A DNA stretch of 64,000 nucleotides from Sipunculus nudus (lineage: Eukaryota; Annelida; Sipuncula; Golfingiida; Sipunculidae): positions 56,913,519 to 56,977,518 of the forward strand of contig CM049306.1 in NCBI GenBank assembly GCA_026874595.1. The letters run 5' to 3'. Position numbers and translations under genes: made by a program. The notes beneath the pieces are model-generated. The model saw nothing but the letters and a program-made list of their open reading frames with translations. It searched no databases and was not told the origin of the DNA. Of this stretch, positions 37,701 through 52,700 are shown one piece after another (the first letter of the stretch is position 1; every line of letters begins with the position of its first letter).

Positions 37701-40700
37701 AGTGAAAATTAACCAGACATACATAATTTGTTTGAGAGTGCATGTTTGGGTGGGGGGTGAGGGGTGGTGGGAGAGAGATTTTTGTCAGTTAATTTGAACC
37801 AAAGATTACTTAAGTTTATTGTGCGTAAACATTAAAGAGAAATATTAAGAAATATAATGAAAGCATGTTTACTCATAATTGTTTCATGGCTAAAACGTTA
37901 GGGTAACCAGATTGGTCAAATTTGGGTTTGTTTGTTTCTTTAAATAAAATACTCATACTCAAGAGTGAAGGATTACTCATATAAAAAAAATAGTCTTTAT
38001 TTTAACTTAATTTAATGCACAGTCTGGCAATTGTCTTTTTGTACTTATCTTCTTTGGAACACAATCTGACCACCACTCTGAACTGGTGTTAGTTAACCTG
38101 ACTTGTCTTTTGAATCTTTTTTTCTATTTCAGCCCAACTTTGGAGCATCCCTTCACATCTTAAAAGTAGAAATTGGTGGTGATGCCCAATCTACAGGTTT
38201 GTGCTGAGTAACCTTAAAAATAAATAATACAGGGGCTGATCCAGATGGTGGTTAGGGGATTCAAACACTGGTTGAAAGGGACATTATCAGGAGCAATACT
38301 ATGCCTATTCTTTCATACTATATGTTCAGTTTGGTTTTATACAAAAATTTTCCAGCAAAACCATCCCAGCATATGGTCTCAGTACCTCCCCTGCACCTGT
38401 TTAACACCTTGTTATGGTTCTGTGTGTGAGTAAGCACGGTCCACATGTGTCTGTTTTCCATAACAAGGCTGCATGACCTAAGGTTTGATTTTGCACATGC
38501 AAGAGATTACATAACAAGGGGTAGCCCTAATATGAATATGCATGGTTGTGAAACACTGGTTGTAAGCCTGAAAAGAAAATAAAAAAAAAACAGATGGTGT
38601 TCACCCTATGTTTATGTTGGCACCAGAGAATGCAGCTGCTCCACTTTTTTTAACACTCATGTACAGGAATAAGCCAGTGGTTTCAGTGCAATTTTTTGGC
38701 AGGTACCATTTTATTTCAAAGAGAAGATGCCATTTTATGTGTTAACTTAACTTGCTTTATATGTTATTAGGCCCGGTTGATTTTTTTCTGTACTATTTCC
38801 CCATGTTAAGCTAAATTCCCCTCTCCAAATATCTTGGAGTTTTGGACCATTTTTATTCTATAAGGTCTATTCTATTATTCTATTCCCCTTTGTAAATGGT
38901 AACCAACATCCCCGTTCTTGAATCTTATATATTTTATACAGAGAAGCACATGAAGACCCTTTCAAGCTGCCCATTAATACTTAAAGCAAAATATCATATA
39001 GGTTATGTAATTTAGCAGATATGTTTAATGAAAGCATTCCAACCAGTTTAACACTCATACTTGATAACTAAGCCATCATATTACCAGTAAATTGTGCTTC
39101 TTTTTCCAATTGCCTGTCTGTTTGAAAGTCCCTAAAAGAAATACAAATACTATAAACACACACTCTCAGGACTGACACTGTTTCAGATGGAACTGAGTCC
39201 TCCCACATGCATGAGAGCTGGGACGAGAACTACGCTCGAGGCTACGAATGGTGGCTGATGGTGGAGGCTAAAAAGGTAAGAATATAAATCCATAGACTGG
39301 TACCCGGCACAATTTTTGCTCCATTTATCTCAGCCATTACATTCTGTCATCACAACCGGGATTCCAGGAATCCCTGATGAGTTTACAGTTTTTATAAGTA
39401 ATCAGTTCAAACTAAAACTGTGTCACTGCATATGCATAACCTTCCAAAAACCAATGTCAGTTGGGTCATTTTGTCACTTCAGTTTATGCCTGTTGACATA
39501 GATAATGGCTTAATCACCATAACCAGAGCCTGGAAGTTTCAGAATTATGAAATACTGAGAGATAATGGAATTTATAGCATAAATCAGAAGACACAAGGAT
39601 ATTTAAAATTTCAGCTGAAACAGTCTGAATTTCCTTATTTGTATGCTTGTTGGAATATGATGCACAAATTTGTAAAATTGTAAATCATTTTCAATCTTTT
39701 TATGGCCATTCACCAAACTACATTGTAAACTTGTAGACGTAAAGTAAATCTTGCTAATACCTGAATCTATCAACCTGTTTATCATGACTCCTTGTCAACC
39801 AGGTCCTAGTGTCATTGTGATATTATTGATTAAAAGAATCAGGACTATAATAGATTGGTGTACTGTTCTAGGAAATTCAAAAGGATGTCACCTTGATAAT
39901 TAAATGGGTGATATTTAACTTTGTGAAAAGGCAAATATTACCAGTAAATCACAGGGCATAGGGATATTTTTTGGTTATGTGGAATAATTATTATTGACAG
40001 TCCCAACCTTGACTTCCTCATATGATGTATACTATATGATGATATGAATTAGGAGTACTCAAAGTATATGTTTAAAACACTTGTGTATTCAACATATAAT
40101 TTTGACTAATGAAAGATCTCTTCAGTTCCTCTAGATAGCAGTGTGTGTACACAGCTATACCTGTAACATAATATGATTGGCTCCATATTTGCAAGGTTAA
40201 ATTTTGGTTAATTCCCATTTGTTTTTGTTTTTTAGGTTACCATTTAAGTCCACAGAGTGTATTTCTAAATGCATGGTTAATATAAACAGAGCATTGCTGA
40301 TACTATGTTTTCACACACATTCCTCTGCAGCCGCAACTGCGTTCTTTTCCAGAGAACTTCTATTAGGCCAATCTTTCTGAAACCGGGCATATCTTTTGGA
40401 TCACATGTGAACTGGTGCCTAATAAAGACTGGTGGTGCCACCTGCAATCATCGTGTGGCATCCATCTATGCATTTGCCATCTGTGCATGTTAGTGGTTGG
40501 TTCAATGTATTGGGCTGAAATTTGCATGTACATTCTGGTAGATCTTGGATACCTCCATCTCAAGACTGGTGGCATCCATCCATGCATTTGCTTTGGGTGA
40601 AAATAACTCATATATATCTCAGGAGTGGTTCAATGTATTGGTCTAAAATTTGGCATGTCCATCCATCTTGAAGAGTTTTCTCTTTGACTAGACAGGTGGA

Positions 40701-43700
40701 GCCACCTACCATCCTATTTTCATAGAATACATTGATGCCCTTTTCTTAGAAGTGGTTTGCCATATTGGTCTGATATTGTAGATGTCTATAGATCTTGGAT
40801 ACCTCCATCTTATACTTAAGACTGGTGGCACCATCTGCATTTTTTTTGTGTGATGTCAATCTGTCTGTTTGCTTTAGGTGAAAATCGATCATATCTCAGG
40901 ACTGGATCGATGTAGCCTATCAGCCTGAAATTTTGCTTGTTTATCTGTCTTGGATAGTTTTGTTGTAGACCAGACAGGTGGTGCCACCTGCTGTTCTTTT
41001 TTTGTAGAATTCATTGATGGACTCTTTCTCAGTAGAGCTTTGGTGTCTTGGCCTGAAATTTTGCATGTTCATCCTTTTTGAGTTTTTTGGCACCAACTGC
41101 AGTCATGTCAATTGGTAGAAAACATTCATGCATTTATGTAAAGACTGGTTTTATGAATCAGTCTGAAATTTCACATGTATACTTATTTGGATACCTCCAT
41201 CTTGTACACATCTAATTCACAAAAGTTTCATTTTCAAGAAAATCACTCCGTCACCCTCATGACCATTAAGCATAGCACAGTATATAATTAAGTTTTTTGT
41301 AGCATTTAATCATAACAGTAATAACCTGTTTTTTATTAGGCCCTGCTTGAAAAAAGTGGGTCCCCTGTAGTAATCACCCTGTCCGTCCACAAATTTGTTT
41401 CCAGATGATAACTCAAGTTTGGGTTGATATATGGATTTCAAAATTGACTTGGTATATATGACCCAAGTAAGAACCCTCTTGATTTTGGGGTCATGAGGTC
41501 ACCGATCCACATCTTAAAAAAAGATTGGGAATGCATTTTAAGCCAAACTTTTTATCCCAAACCTTCCACCTTCCACATGTAGCTCACCTGCCAATATGTT
41601 AAGATCCTTTTCAAATTTGTCATTCTAAGTTAAAAGGTCAAGGTCACAGGACCAACCTACTAAATTATATGCGTTCCAGGCTACAGTTTAATAAATAAGA
41701 TGTAATGATGCCTCTGTTGCTTGGGATGCATCACTCCTTATCTTTATACACAACTATCATGGATTCAAACTTTAACATCTTTCTTCAGCTGTTTATATAA
41801 TTAAATACTGATTTTGGTCAGTTTTAGTCAAGCATCACTCACCCCTCACTGGATTTCTTTGAGCCTTTTGCGGGTCCCTTCCTGACCTGTCAGTATTCTA
41901 GTTTATCATGATAATGCATGTGATAGGTTTTCATTAAGGAACTGATAACAGAAAAGAATAATTAAAATCATTTATTAACTTACTTCTGGTAGTCTATTTT
42001 AATTACTATTAGTCTTAACTAAACAAGACAAGAACAGACCTCTCAGTCTTTTCTTAGTTTCTCATTTTTTATGTATTCACAAAATTTTAAGAATTAATGG
42101 TTAACATTTTATTCCATGAATTGCACTAAAAAATGTTTATAACAAATATACAATTATTTTCAGCGTAATCCAAACATCAAGCTCTATGGATTGCCATGGA
42201 CATTTCCCAGCTGGGTAGGAAGGGGGAGCGGTAGTCCCTACAAATACCCCAATGTGACGGCAGGCTACGTAACAAAGTGGATACTAGGAGCAAGGAAGTT
42301 CTACAGCCTCGATATAGATTATATTGGGGTGAGTGAAGCTGCCTGCCATTTTTTTTTTTATAGTAACGTTTGATTAACTGTATCCTGTGACCTGATCATG
42401 TGTTATATTCAGGTGAGCTAATGATCCATGTCCTATGAACAAATTAAGTGAAATAGGGTGTCAGCTAAGAATTGTTATAAATAAAACCATAAAAACACAG
42501 AAATGTTACTATTTTCCACAACAAAACTGTGCATATGAACCATTTTCACTTTGACTTGGGTGAGCTTGTATAATTATTTGACAGCAACACTTATTTGAAT
42601 GAGTCATCTATGGTCAAAATGTAACGATTATGCTTCAGAAATAACCTTAAATAGTGTGTCTAATAATTAAAAAAATTATATATGATAATAATAAACTTAT
42701 AATTTGAATATTTGTATTTACAGGTATGGAATGAGAGGCCATATGACATCACATATGTCAAGGTAAGATTCTCCACTCAGTATATTGACATTGACCTTTA
42801 ATACAGTAAAACCTTACCTTATGACCACCTCAGATTAGTAACTACCTTTAAATTATGACTCCTTTTTCAGTCCCAAATCTTATTTGCTCTTTATATCAAA
42901 CCTTGCTTAGATGACCACCTTGAAAATGTGACTTCTTTATTAGGGTTCTCATTTGTGGTTGTAATTTTGAGGTTTCTCTGTACTAGCCACAATCACTTGA
43001 CTTCATTTATATAGGACTCACATTCCTGCGTAATAGACTCTCTTATGTCAGAGGGGCAAAATGCTGCTAACATTTTGCAAACTACTGCATCCCAGATAGC
43101 ACCACAAAGTTGGACCCTCATCGGCTACGAACAGCAATTTGCCATCAGCTAGCTGACGGAGACCCGGCAATGGGCTCTGAGTGGCAACTTCCAGGAAACA
43201 GTGCCATCTAGCGGCTTTGTTGTAAAGCATCTGTTAGACGTATGCTCTCCTGCTCGTTCATAATTCAATAAAAACTGCTTTAAATATTTCATCCTTGGAT
43301 TTTGTTTACCTGATTATAATTAACCAACTGTATCACAGTCCAATTTATCACATAAATAATTTTAAACCACTTATAACTTCCAGAAAATATCAAATATCAG
43401 AAGTCGGCCTGATTTTGGCTTGACGTCGGTATGATAAGGCTCAGAATTAATTATACATAGAAGGTCCATGATTAATTGAATTAAACATTTGACCAGACAA
43501 CATAGTTCAGCGAACAATATATATTATTGGTTTTGTGGTATGGAGAGGCGGGATGGTTGCTGCCGCCAATGCTGATGTCGGACTGCTCGTATGCCACAAG
43601 CAGCGTGCTATCTGGGATGAGTCAACATACACCATGATGATCTTTATTAACTGTCATGCCATTGTAATATATGGCAACAATGTTAGAAAAAGCAGGCATA

Positions 43701-46700
43701 TTGTTTCAAAACATCTATTAATTATCGTGTATATCTTCTTGCAGACCTTGAGATCACACCTGAACGACGCTGGGTTGAGCAAGATACAGATTGTGGCTGC
43801 TGATGGAGGCTGGGGTGTCGCTGATGACATCCTGAAGGACCCAGCCTTCGCTGCAGCAGTTGATTTTATTGGGTAATGTACTGATATGGACCAACATGAA
43901 TATTTTAAATTTTTTTCTTAAGTTTATAGCATTTTACTATCTTAAGAAGTTTTTGGTTTATGCATAAGGTTTGAAGGTGTCCAGATACAGATATTAATAA
44001 AGTCAGAATTTTGCTGCAGCTGTTGATTTTGTTGGGTAATATAATAAGTGAACCACCATTAATTTAATGTTTTAAAGTTTATCCCATTATCTCTGAATCT
44101 ATGTTTTATGTATATGTACTGACAGATTAAGTGTGTACACAATATTTGAACTCATTATATACTGGTCCAAACATAGATATGGATACAGTCACAACTAATA
44201 TTATACAATGTACTAATATTTGATTTGGAGGAAAGAGCCAGAAATTGATTCTTTTATTGGATATACTTGACTGATTTTTTCTTTCAATACATGCATGTAT
44301 ATACCAGTTCCCTGTTAATTAAATATAAATGGATATTGATATACAAGTAAAAAATATATCAATATATTGATCTATGGCTAACATGTATTACAGTGTGCAC
44401 TATCCAGGAACTACGTCAACGGACACAGCCATGAAAACAGGGAAAAACCTCTGGTCGTCGGAGGACTACAGTACGTTTAATGATGAAGTAGGGGGCGGCT
44501 GCTGGGCACGGGTAGGTAATGCGCTACTACCAGATGCTTATAACATGCTGAAACTTTGCAAAATATATTGGTTTTATTTAAGACCTCAAAAGTGTGATAT
44601 ATGTAAGTAAGATGCCCAAACATACTCAGGATTAACTAAGATTACATTTGAGAATCTACTGTTTAGACTGCATGAAAATTACCATGTGCACACAACCGGC
44701 TCCATTTAAAATATCCCTTATAAAAGACCCCATTTATTCATTTGTTGAATACATGCACATGTACTTCAATTTCATAATTGGGTAAAGTCCACAAAAAGAT
44801 GGTCAAGAGTGTACATAAAATGAGGTCTTAAGATCATGCAACCAGTCTGCATACCATTATATCACAACCATCTTGGTCATGTGACCATCCTAGTCACATG
44901 TCTATACCCATATTTGTAACATGCTCATCTATTTAATTCTTTATGTTTTGCAATAATTTCAACACTGCGTGAAGAAACAAGATATATCATTTTTTTAAAG
45001 TTAGTCTACTTTCTTGGATCATATATTATATATTACTGCATTGTCAACATTTAAGAATTTAATGCTCAGGTAAATTCTTATATTATCCTTTTATGGTTCT
45101 TATAAAATTATACATCTGACTTTAAGAATCAAAATTTAATTTCAGATTCTGAACCAGAACTATGTCAATGGATATATGACCAGGTAAATTTTCTGAGGCA
45201 ATTAATCTTTTTTATAAAGGTGCTGGTAACTACTTCTTTTTTATACATGTGGAGTCTTTAACTGATTTTTTCCAGAGGTTCCTTGTGGGAGCTACCTTTA
45301 GGGTCTGTCACCTTCCTGTTAGCATTGTATCCCTGGTATTATTCGGGTTCGACAAACTCTGGTTTAAACACACTCATATGTCACTGGTTCATTCCTGAGA
45401 GACTTATCGTGCTTAGCATACAGCCTGTCATCTCCTGTCTTCTCACCTATGTCCCCGTCAAGGTTTTGGTGGGCCAAGTATCAGAAAGCTTATCTCTCCA
45501 AAACAATACCATTTATTTTAACAGAGTGCTTCGTGTGATGGGGTCTGACTTCCGGTGTAGCGTATTTAATCTCCTTCATATGACAGGGGTCTGACCTCAA
45601 GGGTTACTAGTATGTCCTTAACCTGCATGATGTAAAGCTAACACAAAAAATGAGGTCACAGTGTCAATGCTTTGGGCTTCTAATGATCTACACCAAGACA
45701 ACAGTTGCAAATGTTCTTTCAAGCAACTGGGGTTGCTTATACATGTACATGTTAAGTGCACATAAATTTGACATATTGAAGACCATTGCATAACAACTAT
45801 ATTTCACAATCTTTCATTGCGTTCACACTATACATTCGATCCAAGGATTATAAAGGGTGTACACATATTGTCACTCTGCTTGTTCATAATCTCACTGTCC
45901 AATTTGTATTGATTAGTGTTAGTTAACGTCACAGGAAGCAGGTACCCTGATCACTCCAGTTTGCTGGAGTGTGACTGGTCATGTGAGGGGGGTCACAGGA
46001 AGGAGGCTTCTTCCTGTGACACCCCAGTCGTCGGAAGGACGGACTTATTTTAAACTAAGGTGAAAATCCAACTGGACTAATACCCACCAATGTCAGATTC
46101 CAACCAGTACCTCCCAGTGACCTGTTTGAGTAGTAGTCAGACACTTCCACCATCTGGTCATTTTTACATAGATAAATAGATTTGTCATAACAAGACCGTG
46201 AGTGAATTAATAAATTGCTGTTTATTTGTGCCCATCCTGGTGTGGAAACTCTTTTTAAGCTATATGTGCATTTTTGTAACTGGGTCACCATTACCTAATT
46301 ATAGGAGTGACAGATAGGAAAACAATGTGAAAGACATATACACATACAAACCATTTTATAACTAAAACTATAATATCCTAGGTCAAAATGTATATATTTT
46401 CACCTTGACCTTGAAAGAGGGTACCTGAGAAAATATTTTAATTATTAATTAGAGTATCTCTGCATCCCTTCTACACCATCTTGTTTTCATTCAGTGAAAC
46501 ACATAACCTAAGAATAAGATATTCATACAAGATAATTACTCTGTATATTGTCATTCAAAAGAATGGGCTTTAAAATAGGCTTGGATAAAAGTCTCATCAC
46601 TGAGATGAGCTAAACTATGATTCAAGCTTTTGTTTCATCAGACTGTGAGATATTTGAAACATCTGAATCACTGGCAAGCATAAGCAGTATCACAAAAATT

Positions 46701-49700
46701 GCAATAATCATGTTTAAAGGTACATTATAAGGGGTCCTTCAAGACAGTATGGTAGTGAAGTCCATATGGATGCAAGAAATCCAAGTTTCAACTGATCTCA
46801 GTAATAAAAAAGTATTGTGGCCAAAGACAGAAAAGTCGCTTATTAAAGTTTCCAGTTGCAACCAATTTCAACCAATGTATATTAGAGACCACTCAGAATT
46901 AAGTATAAATTGATATCACTTTGAAACCTTATATGATAGAGGACTATTATTTACATCAAATTGTAGGCATTTAAAACACAGTTTCAATGTATGTTGTGAC
47001 ATCGTTGGGCAAGTGTGCATTTGTTTCCACAAAAACTGGCTCAGAAAACACATTTCTGACCAGATACAGATTTAACCATACCCAATTCCTAATATTACAC
47101 ACTTCAACTAGAATGGTCGCTACCAGTTACAAAATAGATGCAACGGGAAGACAATTTTACTCCATTGGCCACCATTCTGCAAATGTTTAAAAGTAATAAT
47201 TTTTTAAGTAATCAGGGCTTGACATTAACGGTTAACCACTTGCCCGTGGCAAGTAAAAGTTCCAGAAAATGGTGGTAGGGCAACCAAAAGTGGGTTCCAA
47301 CTTGTCGGACTGGGCAGGTGGGTGCAACATAAACCTTTACACAAAGGCCTGAATCTTGACTAATCTTAAGTTACCATAGCCACTTTCCTTTCAGGAAAAG
47401 TGAAATCATATTTTAAAACTTCTAGCTTAAACTACCTACAAGTTTTAATCTGTGCAAATGCCAAAATTAAAATATTATTAACAAACAAACATTTCAATAT
47501 GTATATTGTTAAAAAATAATCATGTGGATTGCATTTTTTGTGGTTGTGGCCACAACTACTGATTTTTGTGGGACAAGTAAAAATACATGAAGTACATGAA
47601 GGTAAAATCTAGTTGTCACTTGCCCAACTTGGCAAATACTTTCAAAAGTCAATGTGGAGCCCTGGTTATTTAGTAGTCATTTATAAGATCTAAATACTTT
47701 AAGATCATGTCATGTTGTTGGTTATGTCTTCAGCACCATCTCATGGAATCTGATAGCTTCATACTATGAGTCTCTGCCATTTGGTCGTGATGGTTTGATG
47801 ACAGCGGAAGCCCCCTGGAGTAACAGTTACGTCGTGGAGAGCCCCATCTGGGTTTCAGGTACACATAATTTTGTTAAATGTTGTTAAAAAAGAAAGCCTG
47901 AAGAGCAGTCAAGACCTGATATTAAGGCAAGATTTCCAGGCCCTATTTCATTATAAATAAATATAAATATAAATAGTTTATTCAAGTATAAAGCCCTCCG
48001 GCCCATAGAACCATATAATCAACATAACATCACTTTACATGATAATTTGTGGTGCTTAACCTTGGCGATGCACATGCGTTAAAAATCAACTGAAATAAAT
48101 TGGTACAAAAAGGTAATAAATAAAAATAGTTTTAAAAATATTCCAACAGTTTGCAAATATGTGTGTAAGGCTTACATATATGAATAAATGAACAACATTA
48201 TAACGTGTCCTGGATAACAATGAACTCTTAGCTAGCACACATGTACAGGGCGGAATACAAACAAAGATGCTGAAATCGCAAGGCAGTGTAAGTGCTGCCA
48301 TTTACCATCAGATAAGTGTATCAACTAGACTTTATCTTAATTTTGGTGATACACCTGCATTATAAATCAACTAATATTACAATTTTAAATAACAGATTGT
48401 CACAAAACGATAAAAAAATAAGAAATTCCAACAGTTCGTATATCTGTGTGTAAGACTTACAATACACCAGTAAATGAGAACAACATTGTTACGCGTACTG
48501 AAAACAATTAATGAACTCTTTACAATGACATATGACATTTTATCAACACACGGTGAAACTGCTAGGTAATGTAAGTGCTGCCATGTATTATGAGATAAGT
48601 GTATCAACTCCATTTATCTCTAACCACTTATGAAGTAAACAAGAAACATGAGACTCCAGGATTATTAAATAACAGCCCCAAATAGGTAGCAGATTTGTAA
48701 AGCAAATCTACTACATTATAAATGTAGAAAGCATACAATAAATAAATGTGAATATATATCACCAGAAGTATGTTTTTAAATAATAATTTTTCAGTATGCT
48801 AGATTATTTCAGTTTTAAATTTGAGCAAGTGTTTTTAGCTCAGCTGACTATAAGTCATCTGAGCTATAGTCGTGGTCCATTGTCCGCCGTCCGTCCGTCC
48901 GTCCGTCCGTCCGTCCGTAGATGTGGCACGTTTTGAAACCGTAAGACCTAGGAATCCAAAATTCAGCATAATGTTAGATGTCCCCAAGATCTCCTACCAA
49001 GCCAAAAACTGGGTCTTTGCGACTTCATTCCTTTGAGAAATCAAGGAAAAACCTCAATTTTTTATTAAAAACCTATTTTCACACTTTAGGACTGCCTAAT
49101 ATCAAAACCACTCATCTGTTTTTCCTCATATTTCCTATAAATAATCCTCTATATAATTCCTATGTACATGCCAGAAATTAGGTCTGTATTATTTAATTTA
49201 AAAAAGTTATGGGCCCAAACATAATGCATTTTTTAAATAATCAGGAAAGAAATTTTATCACTTAACACAAAACTTGTTAAAGCTAAGCACTTTTTTTCCA
49301 GTAATATTACTTTTATTAATCAAAATTAAATTGTATACCCAAAATTAGATCAAAATCTTTTAAATTTTTAAAAATATTAGCAAAAATAAAAAATTGGTAC
49401 CTTAAATTTTGCCCAACTTTGACCATGGCACGTTTTTTTGCTGTAACTGCTGTGGATTTAATTTTCACAGCATGTTTTTGTTAGCATTTCAACTGTTAAC
49501 ACCAAAAATTTGAAACCAGTTGATCAAAAACTGTAGATTTTATTCAAGTTTTCAAGCACCATGTCACATATTGCTAGTGTTATGCAGTTTGCTAGAGCTC
49601 AGCCCCCGAGCTTCAGCTCTAAGTTCCTTAAATTTGGCATACAGTTAGATTTCTCCAAAATCCCCTACCATGCCAAGAATTTGGTCACTAGGACTTGATT

Positions 49701-52700
49701 CCTTCGAGATATCAATAAAAAACTTAATTTTTCCATTAAAAACCCAATGTTACACTTTAAGACTGCCTAATATCAAAACCACTGATCTGACTTTGATCAT
49801 ATATATTATACATATTTTTCTATACATTCAATATGCACATGCCAGAAATGATGTCAGTATTGTGTATTTTTTTTAAGTTATGGGCCCAAACATAATGCAC
49901 TTTGTAAAAAATCAAGAAATATATTTACTCCCTTAACAAGGGCATTGCTGAAGCTAGAGATCTTTTCTGTCAGGGATGTAACATTATTTAATCAAGATTC
50001 AATTGAATACCCAAAATTAGTTCTGAATTTTTCAAATTTTATAAGTTATTAGTATAAATATAAAATTAGTACCTTAAATTTTGCCCAACTGTGACCATGG
50101 CACGTTTGTTTCCCGTGAGCACTGTTGATATAATTTTCATATCATGCACACATAAGGATTTCAGCTTTTTAGTTTAGAAAGCTGAAAGAAATTTGCCAAA
50201 TATTGTAGCTTTTATTAATGTTTTTTATGAGACCCTGTCAGACTTTGGCTCTCTCCAGCCCCTCTTGAGTCACCTGTTTGTTGACCTTGTTGACCTTTCA
50301 TCAAATTATGCACGCTTGAGGGGAGAATCCAGGCAGCTTATGGCCAGCCACAGTTGATCCAGGTGTCCTTGCAACCCAACTCATCTAGTAGTTTTAACCA
50401 ACAACATAACAATAAACAATAAATTAATAAATTTTTATTGGTTTTTAATAACAAATTAAAGACAAATAAAAAAGGAATTTGTTAGTTTATAATAACAGGA
50501 AATTAACTTGCAGTTACTGATGATATAAGAATCTTGTATCGATAGGTAGAATGTCACGTATTCCAAATAACACCATGCAGTCATTTTTAACACCATTTCA
50601 GTTCATTTTTAATGATAAAGAAGTAAATCATATTATTCATTACTAATCATTAAGGATTATATGAAGGAAATTAATGATAGACAAAGATGCAGTTGATAAT
50701 ATTAATCTAGATTCCTACTGTGTCTAGTGTGTACATTGATGTGAAATTAGTCCAAAATGAATTTTTTACAGTTATTTTTTAATATAAATAAAAGCCATAA
50801 AACCAGGTACTTATGATCATTATTTAAATGTGTGAATTTTGTATATTCTGGATTCTCAACATCATTGTTTGGTGAAAACTGAATAAATACCAGACATGGT
50901 GCGAATACTTTGTAATTGTATTTAAATACGAATGTGATTATGTACTCCATTATAAAATTTCTTGCATAAAGAATGGGAATTCAGGTAAAACTGAAAGTAT
51001 ATGAATACTCGTGCAAATACTTTCAAAATGTATTCATGAATGCATTCATGAATATATTCTTTAATATTATTTTAATAATCATATCAATTATATTTCATTT
51101 TAAAAAATCATATGATTCTCTTATTATTTTTAATAAAAATTATATTTGGGACAATATTTGTAATTTTTTTAATAAATAGTTAAACTCTTACATTATATGT
51201 TCTGCTTATAAGTTATATGGCCAAGTCAAAATCTGTGTGACAGTAGTACTCCATTTGTTAATAAAATCAATGAAATCAATCCTCTTCCCTGTCTCCAAAG
51301 GTACTATCAAAATCATACATAAGCTAAACAACAACAACTCATAATACAGCTTATATTTATTACCACACAAAACCAGCATGTGCCTCATTTCTAAATAATA
51401 TTTTTTTATCATATATAACAGCTGAGCGTCGTGACCCATAGGTCCCTTGTTCATATATCAGCACAGTGTTACCCTAATCCTTGGTTAATATACAGGTCTA
51501 TTTTTCTGAAAGATATATAAGGTGTATATAAAGGTGTATATACATTGCCAAGTTATTCAAAGCATAGACATTTATGCATGACATAAGATGAATAAGATTT
51601 TCTTTGTTTCTTCCAACAATATATTCACTTAAAAACTTGCTCCTTAAATATGCATAAATTACATTCCATTATAAAGTGAAATTCATCTTCAATAACACTT
51701 ATCCCTTGGTTAAAACAAAAAATACATATGCGTTCTGATTCAGAGATTTTATGCCTTCTACCAGTCTCTATTTCAAGATCATGGAGTGAGCATCTTAATC
51801 TAGTTAAGCTCTGCCTGTGTTTCACATTTGGCACACAGGACAGATATTTTACAGTTTCTAGTAAGGATTTATATTGTATATAAATTTGTAACCTTTTATT
51901 TTTATTTGATTCCATTTCTGTGAAGTTCACCTAATTTATAAGGTTACTTTCATTCAATCTTATTGGTGACCTTAATAAGGGAGGTTCATTTTAATTACTT
52001 ATTATTTCTTATACTTCAGTATTTATTGAAGGTTTTATATGCCAGTAGATTCTCCTTATGATATGATACATAGGCCCAATTAAAAATTTACAGGTCCCCT
52101 TTATTCTATCATTAATTCTATTTCTCTTAAACTGAAGATTAATTCATTCCTAAATATTTTAATATGAGTTCCTTTAGTTAACTTGACATCTTGTATACTG
52201 GTAATAATCAGTTGTTGTCATGATATACAATAATTATACTGTTATTTATAGCAAATCTGTGAGCTTATGCGGTGGTGTGTGGTTGTGCGTCATCTGTACA
52301 TTAACCCATACTATCTTGAAAATGGCAAAAGCTAGCGTTACCAAACTTTATGCAAAAAATCAGTCATCATAAAAACTCTATCAGATTTGTTTAATTTTTG
52401 GCTATCACTCAGTGCAGCCAGGTACAGATCATAAGTTCACTCAGTCTAGCCAGGTGCAGGTCAAGAGTTCACTCAGTGCAGTAGCTTGAGCCAGCAATTT
52501 GTCACAATTCACTCACCTTTCTCACCTAAGCCTGGTGAGCCCAGTACATCAAACTCAAGGGAAGTTTGATGTATTGGCCTGATATTTTGACCTGTTTTTG
52601 CGTCTTTGATGGCTTTTTCATTCACAAGACAGGTGTTGCCATCTACAATGACTTTTGCACAGTGTATGCGCCTGCTTATTTCTACGAAGGAATTTGATAC

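Noticed and set aside
43535-43744. Upstream extension of exon 7 as coding
   Set aside because: The open frame continues upstream of 43745, but TTCTTGCAG is a good acceptor exactly where similarity to GALC begins and the phase matches exon 6.
45283-45594. 103-codon open frame in intron 9
   Set aside because: Not part of GALC, not recognised, and no start or splice support.
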